Positions 1 through 12,470 of a DNA stretch of 64,000 nt are shown here, piece after piece. The notes under the pieces are model-generated. The model was not told the DNA's origin. It ran no database searches and saw only the letters and a list, made by a program, of their open reading frames with translations. Where the stretch lies: positions 682,001 to 746,000 of the forward strand of contig JBAJFG010000096.1 of assembly GCA_037903475.1 (NCBI GenBank), given 5' to 3'. The translations under genes and the position numbers were made by a program. This DNA comes from Ancylostoma caninum. Taxonomy: Eukaryota; Nematoda; Chromadorea; Rhabditida; Ancylostomatidae. The stretch's first letter is position 1. Each line of letters begins with the position of its first letter.

Positions 1-1510
1 AAACGTGTTTGTGCATATGGGGACACTTCTCGTAATGGTCACCATTTGCTTAAATGTCCTTCTTTATTCTTTTGAAGAATCGTCTGTACGTATACTCTGC
101 CCTTGAATTTCTGTGTATTTCTGGATTTGAGGGGCTAAGCATTAATTAGTACGGAAGCTCCGTCTCATAATAATTGACGTCCCGAACTCATTATCTCGAA
201 TGGGCACAACCACTAAGTGGAAGTGAAATGTAACCTTCTCTTCCTAGGTTGGCTGCACAGTCCTTGTATGTAGTATGATTCAAATTAGGTGTATTCCTAA
301 CATTTCAGTAATTTTCTAAAGCGACAGAACAATAAAACTCGCATAAATTCAGTCCTTCGTGTGCTTGTCAGTCCAAAGGAGCTCGTTCTGCTCTGTTTCT
401 TCAGCTGCTTCACTCGACTTCTCCTCGCCAAAGTCTTATCTCCTTCTGGACCGCCCTTTCTCTGAAGTATCTTGAATACTCTGAGATGTTAGTCCAAGAA
501 TTCTGTTTCCTCAGTTTACTTTTCTTTTGATTTCTTTCACTTTCGATATCTTATAGTAAGTTCCTACAATGTGAGCTTTCAAAAGAATGTGCTCTCTATT
601 GCGCATGGATTTGTTGACGGAAACTCATTTTGATGTGTTTCCGATCGCAGCTACGCATTCGTCATTTGCATCGGAACTTGCACGTCTCTGTTCAAAACTG
701 TCGTGGCTATTCTGCTCCGGAACATATGACGATTATAACATTTCTCTCACCAGGAGAACACCGCTGCATCTTCGCATTTGTGACCGAATTAAGACAATAA
801 CTTGGAAGGTGGACACTCGATCTTGCATCAAGGACCAGATCTAAAAATGGCAGGGATTTCAACCGCTGCTCGAGAGGTCTGTACGCTTTAAAGTTGAATA
901 ACACGCGTTTCGTTAAACCTGACTATTTCTTATTCCGTTGTTTTCTATCACTGTCCACGAAGTTCCTACCACTTCTTAGTTCCTACCATTTCTTAGATTA
1001 GTATGACCTTCAAAAGAATTTCAGCTATCAATCTTTCTTTATCTTTTATTTCAGGTTGCATTTGATTCTTTCTTACACTTACTGAAAACAAGAGTCCATT
1101 GACAATGTGTAATAACAATAGAGGGATTATCATAGGTCACCGTCAGTGTGAAATTAGAGCCTACAACCCCCATTTCTATGAAAAATAGAGCAACTCCTTT
1201 AGTGCGAGAATAACATTCTGAAGCACTCCTACCCAGTAATGTAGAGACAAATTTCACGTTATCCGACCGGAAGTGTAAAACGTAACAGAGGCTGCGAAAT
1301 TACATATCTCCTGGCTCAACCACGCATTTCTTATCGCACAGCTCCTAGAAAGCCTGTAAAACTCACTAATAAAGATTTACTACGAGGAAACCAGTTGCTG
1401 TACTTAAAACAAGGCCTGTAACGACGAAGAATTACTTAACATGGGGGCTGTAGGAGGTCTATTAGGGAAATCCGAGCGATAGCTTAGAGATTCTTCATTA
1501 TAGGTACATA
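1..1510. other. No supported gene
   Basis: A strong TTTTATTTCAG acceptor-like site ends at 1053, but no phased exon follows it. AGTTCCTACAATGTGAGCTTTCAAAAGAATG (first 20 bases at about 558) has a loose echo at about 970-1015. Purine-rich minus-strand frames at 330-480 look lysine- and glutamate-rich and are probably composition artefacts. Confidence 0.4.
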
Positions 1511-2771
1511 CAGGGGTATCAAAAAGTTTCCGGCCTCCGCTCGCCTGTTCCCAACTTCTGTATAATTTTGAGAGCGCCATGTAGGATGAAACCTCTCATG
1601 TTAGTTTGCAAAGTTTCATAAGATTTCATCAAACCTCCCAGGAATAACAACGTTTTATTCAAGTCAATGTATGGTTGTCGCTCAAAAAATCTGTATCCAA
1701 CGAGAAGCAACCGCCGAATTTTTTCTTTGTAATTGAGCTTCATTGGACAAAAACTAAATCCGCTCCTGAATTCTGAACAAAAGCTAAGTCTTCTTGCATT
1801 CCCACATAAAATTTTGGAACTCATTTTTTTCATGGAGTGACAATCGGTCATCAACGGAGCGACCTCTGATCAACGAGCAGAGACAAGACGAGGACAGATT
1901 ACTGCGGCTGTAGAAAAAATTATTCAGCATCGCAGACAGATTTTAGGAGCAGAAAGTGTGCAAGGATCTGAGCTATTCAAAAATGTCGAAATTTTCTAGG
2001 CTACCACCTGATAATTTTAACCTCCGCAGTACATTGAGTCTCTAAAACCTTTTCAGCGTTCAACAAGAAAATTCCAGTTGAATATTCAAAGAAGATTTTT
2101 CAGAGTGTTGAAGGAAGCGAAAAGAATATTTTGCAGTACCTTGACCTACTGATAAGTGGCAAATCCACTGCCAATATGTGAAGTCCCAAGCGCGGAGTAA
2201 TGGGTCAGGACGGGCAGATAGGTCAGGACAGGCTCTGTAACCAGTGCGATCGAACACGGAACCGGGGGTGAAACGGTCTTGCCCAAATTCTGTGGGATAA
2301 ACAAAATATCGTGCCACCAAACCACCCGTATGTAAACCCCAATAAAGTAGATAACTACAACACTACTTCGTTCCACCCCTTCCGGAAACGAGTCAAGAAA
2401 AATGACTGCAGAAATTCAACCACGGAAGGCTATTCAATGAGACAGCGTTTTTCACAAAATTGTATTGCTTCATGACAATGCGAATGCATTTCGCTAGTTC
2501 AGCCAATTCGTAGACGGGGACTAAGGACTAGCTACTAGAATCCGTGATAAAATCTGAAACGGCACTTCAGCGAATCAAAACAAATAACGAAAAAGACTCT
2601 ACGTTCGGTGTTCATATTTGGGTGATAAAATTTCTTGTAAGGGTAAGTCCAATAAAATGACAAGATGAAGAGCGTTTTGCTCTCCCAGGGATGCATATTT
2701 AATTCCTCTAAAATTTCACTGCGGTAGCTAATCTGCAAGTGGTCCAGGCCGGAAACTTTCTGATGCCCCCG
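1511..2771. mobile_element. Mariner-type element with a different terminal sequence
   Basis: CAGGGGTATCAAAAAGTTTC at 1511 is mirrored by the inverse at 2744-2771 (GGCCGGAAACTTTCTGATGC), giving about 26 bp of imperfect inverted repeat and a total of 1261 bases, the usual mariner length. TA precedes the left end; the right has CA. Only fragments of ORFs remain (1519-1854 and 2060-2376 on the minus strand), and no catalytic motif is seen. Confidence 0.6.
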
Positions 2772-4630
2772 CAAGTACTGTAGGTCTTTGATCCTCTAAA
2801 GGGTAATGTTGTTCGTACTGCGATGTGTTCGCAACGTCTCATTTGTCGCTAATAGTATTTTTTAAAGAATGACATCTAACGCTGTTCTAGAGAAACTAAA
2901 GCCAGGAGTCTGTTAATAACATTGCCCAGGCTAACGCGCTAGCAGCTGACTAGCAAAACGCGCGATTCATGTAGTACGTACCAATAAATTCAATCATTCT
3001 CCGCCGTTCGAGGGGAACTCATGAAGGTTCTCGACTACTGTTGCATCCAAATAAATGTGCATTTCGGTTTCACATCCAAAAACATTTTCGAACTTTTTCG
3101 ACCGGCCTCAGTGGCTTTCGCGAGGAGAAGCTCCTCGAAAATGGCCAACAACCGGTTGATACGAGAAGAATGCATCACTCTGCTGTTCGTGGGATTTGAG
3201 TGGTCTGCTTTACAGCGAGTTCATGAGTGTTGGTGACACGATGATTTACGCTGAGGTCTGCGGAAGTCGCCGACGCAATCCGACAGGAACCTCCGCAACG
3301 CGGTAGAGACTCCTGTACGAGGTTGCCACACAGCAGGTCGCGAATATGACGCAGAATAAAATTATACAACTAGGGTGGGAAGTATTCTGACACCCACCAT
3401 GTTCTCCTTACCTAGCAGCATAAGAGTACCATTTGTTTTGGGTCCTCATACGCCATCTAACATACAAGCATATCGACAAACCACAGCAGCTGATATGGAG
3501 GTGTATTTCTCTTTCCCGCACTTTTCGCTCGAATTCTGAGACAGAGGGATTGCGGAATTTCCTAATAGATGACATGTCACTGATAAAAATGGTGATCATG
3601 CTGTGGATTGAAATTGCAACTGCTATGGTTGGGAACAAAAAGATTCAGAGATGTGCCATTAGTGTTGCAGGATTTCTGACCAACCCAATACTTTTGTTTT
3701 TTGTTGTTAGAGGACGTCAAAGGTCGAATCCACGGAAGATTTTGCTTTTGAAATGGCTCGGATCCTATCTAATCGGCTGCTGTTTAGCCAAACCAGCGAG
3801 AAAGAACGCAAAGAATCTGCCAAGATCTTGCGGTGGAATTCATGGTCACAACCCTTTGATTTGGCAGAATTTGTGAACCCTGCCCAAAGCGTGCCCAAGG
3901 AAAGCACAAATGAAGGACGCCGGTAAATTCCAAGTGAAGTATAGCACTCTGCGTGGAGAATAACACTCCGATCACCAATATCAGCGACCTCCCACTCACA
4001 ATCAACATATAGCGACAACCAAGAATATTTCGACCTCAACAATATGTTTCCAGGACTAAACACGGCTCCTGCAAACTCAAAAAAAAAGTCTCAAATGTTT
4101 CCAGCACGTTAGCTCTTTCTTGAAAGAAACAAGAATTTTTTTTGATCATTTTCCCGGACTCTTTAGACTTCCATCGTATGCTTTTTCCCTTATGAATCTA
4201 GTTGTGGCGAAAACGGCGCCATTATTGCTTCGGTGATGATTCTCCGAAGTTGTTTCTCTTCGGAACTTTGGTTGTGGTTCACTCTCTGCCGAGAATAGTG
4301 CTCTTAATTAAGTCTCATGTCCCCTCTTCTCATTTTGGGTCTCCGCCATGACAGCTGCAAATGTCGAACTGAAGAAGGAGAAAATTTCTTCTTGAAGCAC
4401 TTCGAGACAAAATCTGTTAGAACCTCAATGATATCTGTCGAAGCGGGGATTTGCTGCGGTGATGTGGTGCGATATTGCTTGAAGCACTTCGTTCCCTTGA
4501 GTATTCGTCCTCCTCTTAATTTGCTCTTGACTCAAATAGAAAAAGCTAAATAAGGTCTGAATTACTTGCTTCAATTCTGCGAACTAGGGCCCATCGTTGA
4601 GTCAGTCTTCTCAACATTTGGAAGTGTTAA
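2772..4630. other. No supported gene
   Basis: ORFs of 147 codons (+, 3433-3876) and 118 codons (-, 3707-4063) overlap each other. Neither shows splice signals or a recognisable domain. A block near 3210-3245 resembles 59010-59040, suggesting old repeats. Confidence 0.4.
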
Positions 4631-5111
4631 GAGGTTTTTACAGTTTTGATGCGCCGCGCCCTATGCTTAGGCATAGGCAGCGTCAACGCAAGCGTCATTT
4701 GCCGCAAGGGGGTTCATTCACAGTTTTTGACGCGGAGCGTCATTTTGCGAGCTCGCATTGCGAGCTGCGTCGAGGAATGCTCTGGGGCATTCTTTGCCGC
4801 CGCGTCAAAGCGGCAAATCGAAAGCGGTTCTCTTCTGCTGCATGAGTTGTGATTGTATATATTGGGTCTTTTTTTTTGTTTTCTTTTATTTTCAGGGTGA
4901 CAACTTGTGCAGAAAACTGTTCAAGCAAGGGGACAGATGCGTGCCCCTTTATATCGAAAAGAACTCTGATTTCCCTTTTTTAACTTCCCTTTAACTGCGG
5001 CAAGCTGCGTCGTTTGCCGCAACCCCGATGCGAGTTGAAAGGCGAGAGGTCAGCTCGCAGCGAGTGACTTCTCACGCCACGCCGCAACTTGCCAAAAACT
5101 GTAAAAACCCC
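4631..5111. mobile_element. TTAA-flanked foldback element (481 bp)
   Basis: The termini GAGGTTTTTACAGTTTT and its inverse AAAACTGTAAAAACCCC are flanked on each side by TTAA, the target duplication of piggyBac-type elements. The arms are GC-rich and full of short palindromes around GCGGCAAA/TTTGCCGC and GACGC/GCGTC. The middle is AT-rich. Two ORFs over the arms (4597-4845 and 4646-4852) are by-products of the base composition. Confidence 0.65.
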
Positions 5112-5387
5112 TTAAGAGTCTTCTCTTCTGAAGCATACCTGTTTAGATACATGTGTGCATTGTACCTGCATAATGTGGACTGCATTGGCTTTAGAAGGAG
5201 AGCAAGAAGAACGCTTTCATTCTTTGGCCACATCCTTGCGTAATCTACATAAAACTGACATTTTCTGCTCCGCAGATCTAATATTTATAGGAGGAAATCA
5301 TAATGCATAAGAAATCATGTATACCACATACCATATACATATAATGAACCATGTATGTACGTAATATTTTACCATTTCATGTAATGA

Positions 5388-5652
5388 AGGATAAAGGATA
5401 AAGGGTCGGCGTTAATCAATCCCATCACGTGGGATGCGCCACGCCATTCGACTTCACCTGAGCATCGTGGAGACATTGAATGCGTACAGGAGACGTCAAT
5501 CACGATCAGTATATCCGCGGAATGGCGCGCCGCACCACATACGCGGCGGGGTGGCTGGCTGGCTGTTACGGCTGGTGGATGTTGGGGGGATTTTCAGCTT
5601 TTCTTTAATTCCTGCGACAACTTCATTCATTTGTGAGCCTCCTTGAGATATA
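5388..5652 (+). repeat. Tail copy of the tRNA-derived SINE
   Basis: The region begins with GGATAAAGGATAAAGGG. It matches the body and tail of the 6205-6545 copy in the opposite orientation, for example GACGTCAATCACGATCAGTA and ATTTTCAGCTTTTCT. The tRNA-like head is missing, as in 5'-truncated retroposed copies. Confidence 0.55.
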
Positions 5653-5979
5653 TAGAGTGGCGTCGTGGGCGATTGCACTCTTCTTCGGATGTTCCTAAGT
5701 TGAGTTGAACTTTCACAGGTGCTTCAGCAAGAACTTCTATATATCTAACGTCAGTAACTTCGATAAAGAACGCACGATGCTATGTCTTCACCCGATTGAT
5801 ATAAAAATTATCGTGAATAGGAGAAAATTAGTCATCAACCATGGTGAAGAGCGCAAATTACGCGATACCACAGCTTTCTAATAAGCAATGAGAAAAAGCC
5901 TCTTCCTAGGAAACAAACTACAGGACGATATCTTCCTCAAACTCACATATTAGAACTGAATCGGCGCCACTATATTGTG

Positions 5980-6200
5980 TTATTCATGCTTGCGGCGCGT
6001 CAAAGTTTACGCGCCGATACACAGTGCAAAGGAAGGAGGTAGAAGACAAATCCTGGCAGGTCAGCACTGTTCCTAGTTTCGCCGTTGCGACTGCCGCGCG
6101 AACAAACCGCGTTTCCATTTTCGCCATTTTGGGTCGGCGCGAAAACTTCGTGGAGTTTTGTCTAGGCGCGTAAACTTTGACGCGCCGCAAGCATGAATAA
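5980..6200. mobile_element. MITE with perfect 36-bp terminal inverted repeats
   Basis: Positions 5980-6015 are the exact inverse of 6165-6200 (TTATTCATGCTTGCGGCGCG and onward). The interior is non-coding. A diverged copy of the same family lies inverted at 17733-17939. The element sits against the 3' end of a SINE copy. Exact arms suggest recent insertion or repair by gene conversion. Confidence 0.75.
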
Positions 6201-6204
6201 GGTA

Positions 6205-6545
6205 TATCTCAAACATTCATCAAGAAAGCCCACAAATCAGTGAAATTGTCGCAGAAACTAGAGAAAAGCTGAAAATCCCTGCAAAATCAACCAGCAGCAG
6301 CACCCAGACAGCCCGCCATTCCGCAAGAATACTGATCGTGATTGACGTCCCCTGTATGTGCCCTCCACAGTGACTTGCGGGGAGCATCCGATGAACCAAG
6401 TCAGTGCTTCATCCTCCCAGACTCCACTGGTACCAATTTAGCGACCGCGGAGGGATGGAAGGCCAGATTGGCCTCGGGCGTGATCGAACCATCGACCGTG
6501 TGCGTGCGTAGCGAGCCTCTTACTACTGCGCCACACGCGCCCTTT
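6205..6545 (-). repeat. tRNA-derived SINE, near full length
   Basis: On the minus strand the head (6467-6545) begins GGGCGCGTGTGGCGCAGTAG. It contains an A box (TGGCGCAGTAGTAAGAGG) and a B box (GGTTCGATCAC) with the right spacing for RNA polymerase III. The body continues with a GGTACCAG-type block and ends near GAGATATA. A second head-bearing copy is at 37314-37442, and a tail-only copy is at 5388-5652. Confidence 0.7.
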
Positions 6546-8945
6546 TTGTTACAAACCATATACTATAAATCACATAATAGGAAATGTTATAAAAGGAAAC
6601 CATGAATTGTGCAGTTTTTTTTGCACAGTTGAGGCCCATTTCTAAATAAATGTATTGGTTAAAACCAGTTTGGAAAATGAAGCTTCAATTTTGTCGGTCC
6701 GTCCGAACTTTATGAATAAACTTCGTACAAAATCTTTTATATCTACATACTTATGAATAAGAAGTGGCGATTCGAATTGGACACATTTCTCCTCAACATT
6801 TTCCTATGAACGCTATTACTGTACTTTCCTTATCAGCTGGCGCCAGTGGTAGAAACAAACTATGTATTTAATTTGGGAAAAATCTCATTTTATTGAGTCT
6901 CGAGAATTATGCAATCGTCGGAATTTTCCACGTTTAATTGCATGCCATTTAATAGCAGAAATCGGAGAAGAAATCCGCAGCCGAGGTACATGCTTCCTAT
7001 TTGTGTATAATCACCATTAATTCTTTTGGCAGTTTTTTAGCTATGTTAACGATTCCTCGTTCCTCCCTGAGCTAGGGCAACTGCCCATCAATGCTACTAT
7101 AGCAAAATGTGCAAGTGTTTGAAGTGCTTGAACAAATTCTCTCTCAATCTAACAGAGCGGTGGAAGAGAGGAACTGAAATATTTTCAAAATTGCTGCATT
7201 TTATAATTTGAATGTAGTAGTTCCATTCAGAAGAGTGTCCCGAATGGACAGAGTTTGGCGAAGAAGGAAGTATTCATGCCTGATCATATTCTCGAGCCTC
7301 GTTGTTATAACTTGTTCCATGATCGAGATATGAATTTTATTTCTTCATCAATTGAATGAAAAAAATGGGTTGCATGCTGAATATGCGGCCGCCACTGTAT
7401 GCGTGTCCTATTAAATATGTTGTTGAGTGATGTGATGATATTGTTTCAATTCCTGGATACGTCCTCAACATTTAGTCCTTTGCTGCCGTTATGGTGCACC
7501 AAGAATTTTTGTATGCTCTCCAGCTACACCAGGACGTAATCCTTCAGTTGTTGTGAAGATTTCTCACTTATATATATATATATATATATAAGCTTCTAAT
7601 TTCTACGCCAGTTGATCCTCCACCCCTCTACCACCCACCCCCACCGTCCCACGCCAAACAGACATCTACTGATCCCACGCGCTGTCTTTTTCATTTCTGT
7701 TCGGTCTTCCACTAGACACTTCTCAAAGAAAGTGGATTCTGGAGTGCCCATCGAAAAACAACGTAACAACGTCTCAGTTACCTCTCTTCCCAGCTACTTT
7801 CCTCCAGAAGATGGATGTTATTGTGCTGCAACACTGATGAGCAAGCAAAAGAGAACTTGAACTCTCTTGTAGAACTAGTCTCTTCCTGCTCATTGGAACA
7901 AATACGTCTAATTGAATTGTGTGAATGTCTTCCAAATTTTCGGTTAAGAAAGAGTTGACGTTACTGAAAATCCGACACTGGGCAATGAAAATGACCTCTT
8001 TGTTGCACTAGCGAAACTGCTCGAATGCTATCGTGTATATTGTCATGTCGATTTCCACTTTTTCAACGCAACAGGAAAAAATGGCGTTTATGAGGCAGGG
8101 AAATTTGTCCTGGCTCAGATGTATTCCTCGTCTCCGTTGCGATGACTAATTGACACCTAGCAGTCAATGTGAATATGACCGATCACGCCCACTTCGGCTG
8201 CAAGACTCTGGTCGTTGTTGTTTTTTGTATGTTCTTGTGTCCCTTCCTTATTTATAACGTTTTTTATTACCAAACCTTTTTACTGTCCGCCCTTAGTGAA
8301 GGATGATGTTGTTGTGTTTCTTCTCACAAACTATGTACATAAGCTTCTCAAATACCGTGCTCGTCTGGGTAGAGGAGCGGTATCCCGATTCAGAATCCAG
8401 TAAAACCTCAAACACGAAAACGAGATGGTACACTGCCTTCAAGGATGCAGAGCTAATTTTTTCATAATAAGAGTTACTTCAGTTTATCTCGAACTGAGTA
8501 GACGCCAACCTATTCCTGTTAATCTGACCTTTTCAGCTTCAAGATTTCGCTGAATAGCACTCTATGTCCATACCAGTTTTCCATTCTTCCTATCATCGTC
8601 CATCTTATTTCCGCATTTATCTTGTTGCTTTTTTTGTTTAAATTTGCTGTCTTTTTTGCACTTGCTGCAACTTCAGTTGTAGCGCAGATTCTAGGGCAAT
8701 TTTTTAATGAGTTATTTTCGTTTGTTGGTAATACATCACGTCGTAAGACATAACATCGTCATGTAGTTAATAGTAATGATAGTAATAATGATTTTTGGAA
8801 TCCCTCAGATGTTTTAGCCGGAAAAATGTTTTAGAATCAACGTTACTCTCCCATTCCTGTGCAAAGACCACATGGGAATTGCTCCAATAACCCCTGTGAT
8901 ACTTCTTATCGCTTTTTTCAATTTATGGAACTGAATTTGCAAATA
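6546..8945. other. No supported gene
   Basis: AT-rich sequence with the TA microsatellite. The 82-codon ORF at 7612-7860 begins in a CCACCC-rich stretch and is not convincing. Confidence 0.45.
7569..7590. repeat. (TA)11 microsatellite
   Basis: This is an uninterrupted TA run of 22 bases. Confidence 0.95.
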
Positions 8946-10176
8946 TTAGGTTGGTGCGTAATTAATTGCCGAAACGAACACTTCAGTTAAGTGTGTTATA
9001 ACTCGGCTCGAACATAACTTCGCTAATCAGTTTAGCATCCATTCTATTCGGCAGCTCCTCCCCAACAATATGGAAGATATTCCATGCCTTTGCAACAAAA
9101 ACTGATATAACGACAATTCACAAGCTTTGGAGAGGGATCTCGGCATGCTTAAGATCAGCAAACTGTTCCTCTCGCAGGTTTGCATCTGTGACTTAGAAAA
9201 AGTGAAAAGAAAGAGTGAAAAAGATCCTTAGAAAAAGTGATAAAAAGTGGTAGGAAAAGCTCTACCTTTGGGCAGGAGAAACCTGATTTTGTTCACCACT
9301 GCCTACCACATCTACGGCTGATTTTCGGAGATCAACTGGAGTTTACAATACTTGCACCATGCTGTCAAGGCTTGACTAGGTTTGAGAAGGCTACAATCAG
9401 TCACACCCTTACAGCACCACCAAACTGCTGACGCAACCTTTTTAGAGAGAAAATTTTGTTTAAAAAAAACTTAATAGTGGGAAAACATCTCTGTTCATAC
9501 TCATCTGCACTTCTTTCTATCGTACAGAAACCTATCTACATCTACAGTAACTGTATGATCTAGAAATGAGTCGCTTTGGGACGCAAAATTAATTTAGAAA
9601 TGATGTCACGCTAGGTGGGACGGTGGTCATCAGTCAGATCCTGTGGTGTTCACGTCCGCGTCTTTCTTACCCAGTTGATGGAGATCAGATGTTTTGAAGT
9701 TGTAGTATAGTGAGCATCCATACCTGTTTTCTTCGTCCGGATGGTAAGATTCGGTTTAGGTTCCACGGCTGTTCTCAACGCCTGATCGTCAGGCGACATC
9801 CCATGACCACGACCACGGTAGAATTTGAGTCTGAAATCGTAGGAAGAAAACTTCGCAAATCCCTATCTCACTGTCCATTAGGAAGGCGACTTTAAGCCTA
9901 AACGAATGCAAGATTGCAAGACCTTCGGTTCTGAGTGTTCGAGTTTGATTTCATTAACCATGACCATCCGAAAATGGCGTCGGCTCATCAATTGTTCGCA
10001 ACTCCACAAAAAGCTACTGAAGAGACTCAGCCAAAATATACAAGAGGTTTTTGAAAGAGGAGAGAAAGCCTTTTCAGAATGTCACACAAACATGCTTGAA
10101 ATTGCTCAAATTCCACAGGAGAGAAAAGTTTACTTGTGCATGCTCAAAAACGGCAATTAATTTCGCACCAGCCTGA
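8946..10176. mobile_element. Mariner-type element, full length, copy 1
   Basis: The 1231-base element starts TTAGGTTGGTGCGTAATTAA and ends with the inverse (TTAATTTCGCACCAGCCTGA), each flanked by TA. The termini closely resemble the Hsmar1/cecropia mariner repeats. The interior aligns throughout with the inverted copy at 45980-47207. No intact transposase or clear catalytic motif is visible; open frames at 9237-9431, 9710-9895 and 9906-10160 are short and broken. Confidence 0.75.
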
Positions 10177-11288
10177 TAGAACCCAGCGTCCAATCATTCG
10201 TTGAACTTTCTTCTGCCACACCAGCTCCTTATGATGGACCCTTACTTACAGCGTAACGCTTCAACGCAACCGTCGCCTTTAGCGGCCTAAAGCTTTTAAA
10301 CCGGTGCGCTGAAGGGTCTCATCACACTTCGCCAGTTCTCGGCGTTGCCTTGGGCAAGATACAGTGAGGGCTCGTCTTTGTAGAAGTGTCCGCAAAGCTC
10401 CAGAATGGTACAGCGGCAGACGAGTGGATGTCACTAGTCTATTTTACTTCTGTACTTTCAAGGTGCGCTCACAGTCGTCCAGATCTCATTTGATCTACAT
10501 CAGATGATAGCCCACATGGTAAACGAAAAAGAAGGAAGTCACTAGTTGTTTATAGACATTCATCTCTGTCGTTCGTTCCTAGATTTCTTGTTATGGCCGC
10601 TTCTATCGCTCTTCGTGCAGAAATTTCGTTTTCATAGGCTATTATAATATTATCTCACACTTGATATTAAACGCTTCCTCATCAGTGGTAGTTCAGTTCG
10701 AGTACATGTTGAGAATTGCAAATGGAAGATCATGGGGGAAAGTTGTCCTCCTCCCTGATGGGAATATCCAGAAGGTGTGCCTATGACGACCTTGCTCTCT
10801 TTCACTCCGACCATGAGGTCTCATCCTTCCACTCACTCACTGCAGTACTCTTTAGAAACTTGTGATCATTGAGCTCCAAGCTCCTACGACTATTTCCTTT
10901 CTCAAAGACACGCTAATTTGTTAATATTCAACAGTGGCGAAGTGGGCGGGGCATGCTAATTAATGCATTTTTAAATCAGCTCGTTACGAGTGTTCTCTCT
11001 AGGTGTCGTTTCGCGTGCTGACTTCACGTGATCCACAGATCTTTCTGAATTTCCTGCCATTTTTCAATAAAACGTGGCTTGTTGTTTGATAGACGGCCTG
11101 TTTCCAGAGATCTAAGGAGAAGAGGGACCTTGAAGCACAGCTCCAAAAATTCTTCTTTCTGATTTTTTTTTTGCTTCATAGAAGGCCAAATTTACATCGA
11201 ATGCAAATTTACGGCAGAGGATTTGCGGAGATGGGAGAATATTTAGTTTCGTACTGAATTTTGGAAGAAAACAACGCTATACACAACG

Positions 11289-11612
11289 CTACTTCTCCGT
11301 CCTCTCTCTCCTTTGGTACGGCAGCCTCTGAGTAACGCTTGACCGGGATTTTTGAGCCCGTTTATTTGCGAGAGAGTTGGACCGATTCTCGAAGTACACT
11401 TCCGCTACAACGAGATCTAAATTCACGGGCGCTTCCCCAATACTTTTATAAATTTCAATTTGTTGACAAACAAACGAATGATTAATCACCTCATTGCATA
11501 TAATATGACTCCTGAGGTGTGTCTCGCTGTGAATTTTCAATGCAGAATCCAAAGAATTGCATTCTCCAAAAGTGGGAGCGTTTTTCGACTCCGCATTTGT
11601 AAATTCTTCCAA
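11289..11612 (-). pseudogene. Possible decayed C2H2 zinc-finger fragment
   Basis: A 107-codon open frame on the minus strand carries segments that echo C2H2 fingers: FGECNSLDSALKIHSETHL, then IICNE, HSFVCQQ and an IGEAP linker resembling TGEKP. Second cysteines and histidines are missing or misplaced, so no finger would fold. The likeness is by eye and the frame may be chance. Confidence 0.22.
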
Positions 11613-12263
11613 TTCTCGTGGCCCCAGCAGTTAGTGGTTCGACGACTTCTCAGGTGTTCTTTCACCTAGGACTGCAAAACAACGTGATGTACGCGTATTT
11701 TCTTCCGCATAGCAACCGTTGGATTTGCCAGAAAGTTTCATAGGAAATTGTGTCTACGTCCGATTTCCTTCTCCCACTTTTTCGAAAGACTGGCAGTAGT
11801 CCTTTATCCCGACCAGCACTCGCTCCAGAGTTGAGCATTTCATGTGAATTTTCGAAGTAAATCTATATCGAATTCATCTTCACGCATGTTTTCTCCCTTG
11901 TATGATGAACTGAGTGATAAGGACAGGTTTTCCTCTTTTTCGTTCTCTCTAATCGTGTCCGCCAATTTATGAACCTGGCGTACCTCGTTGACTGTCGCGA
12001 GTGTCCTGCCTCGCTAGAGCAACTCACAGCATTTTATTCTTTTCATCACAAGAGCACAAGGTCGTCCAGAGCCTTGCTTTTCATGAAAACCCACTTCTTC
12101 AGAGTTGAAGCAGATTACCTGTGTTGTGATGATCCATGTCTGTCTGACAACGGATGTGGACCACTCCTTTAATATCCACAGGACAATGCTATCCAAACCG
12201 CCCTCGTGTATCATTACGGCACGCCCTAACCAACACAATGGAATTTCAAACTTTTGAGTTTTA

Positions 12264-12470
12264 TCTTTTGAAGCTGGTGCATAATTAATGCGACTTTTTC
12301 CACAACTCCTTTTCTCGTTAAGATTCAATGCTTTCTAAATAGTTTTTTTGTGAGAACAGTTCTTCCTCCCGCTTACTGAAGGTGCTATTGAAAGATGTAT
12401 CCACATTATCATATGCTCTCCCACTTCGGGGAAGGTAGGAATGCATCACAGTCATTTTGTAATCTCACCG
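12264..12470. mobile_element. Mariner terminal fragment
   Basis: The stretch begins GCTGGTGCATAATTAATGCG and aligns along about 200 bases with 31319-31560. The matching far end is not found. Just to the left, minus-strand codons near 12060-12110 read GSGRPCAL, which resembles the mariner SGRP linker but is isolated. Confidence 0.5.

Noticed and set aside
330..480. Lysine/glutamate-rich open frames on the minus strand resembling an acidic tail
   Set aside because: The region is a purine-rich strand where any frame gives Lys, Glu and Arg. No matching splice sites.
2146..2376. 76-codon ORF with VVWWHDILFIPQNLG
   Set aside because: It lies inside a decayed mariner-type element, overlaps another frame and has no recognised domain. 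Possibly an inserted repeat.
3433..4063. Overlapping ORFs of 147 and 118 codons on opposite strands
   Set aside because: No splice context, no domain, and each looks like a shadow of AT-poor sequence. Neither could be preferred.
12014..12180. Minus-strand mariner-like GSGRPCAL segment
   Set aside because: Only one short motif matches, and the adjacent terminal repeat faces the wrong way to belong to it. Too weak for a separate call.
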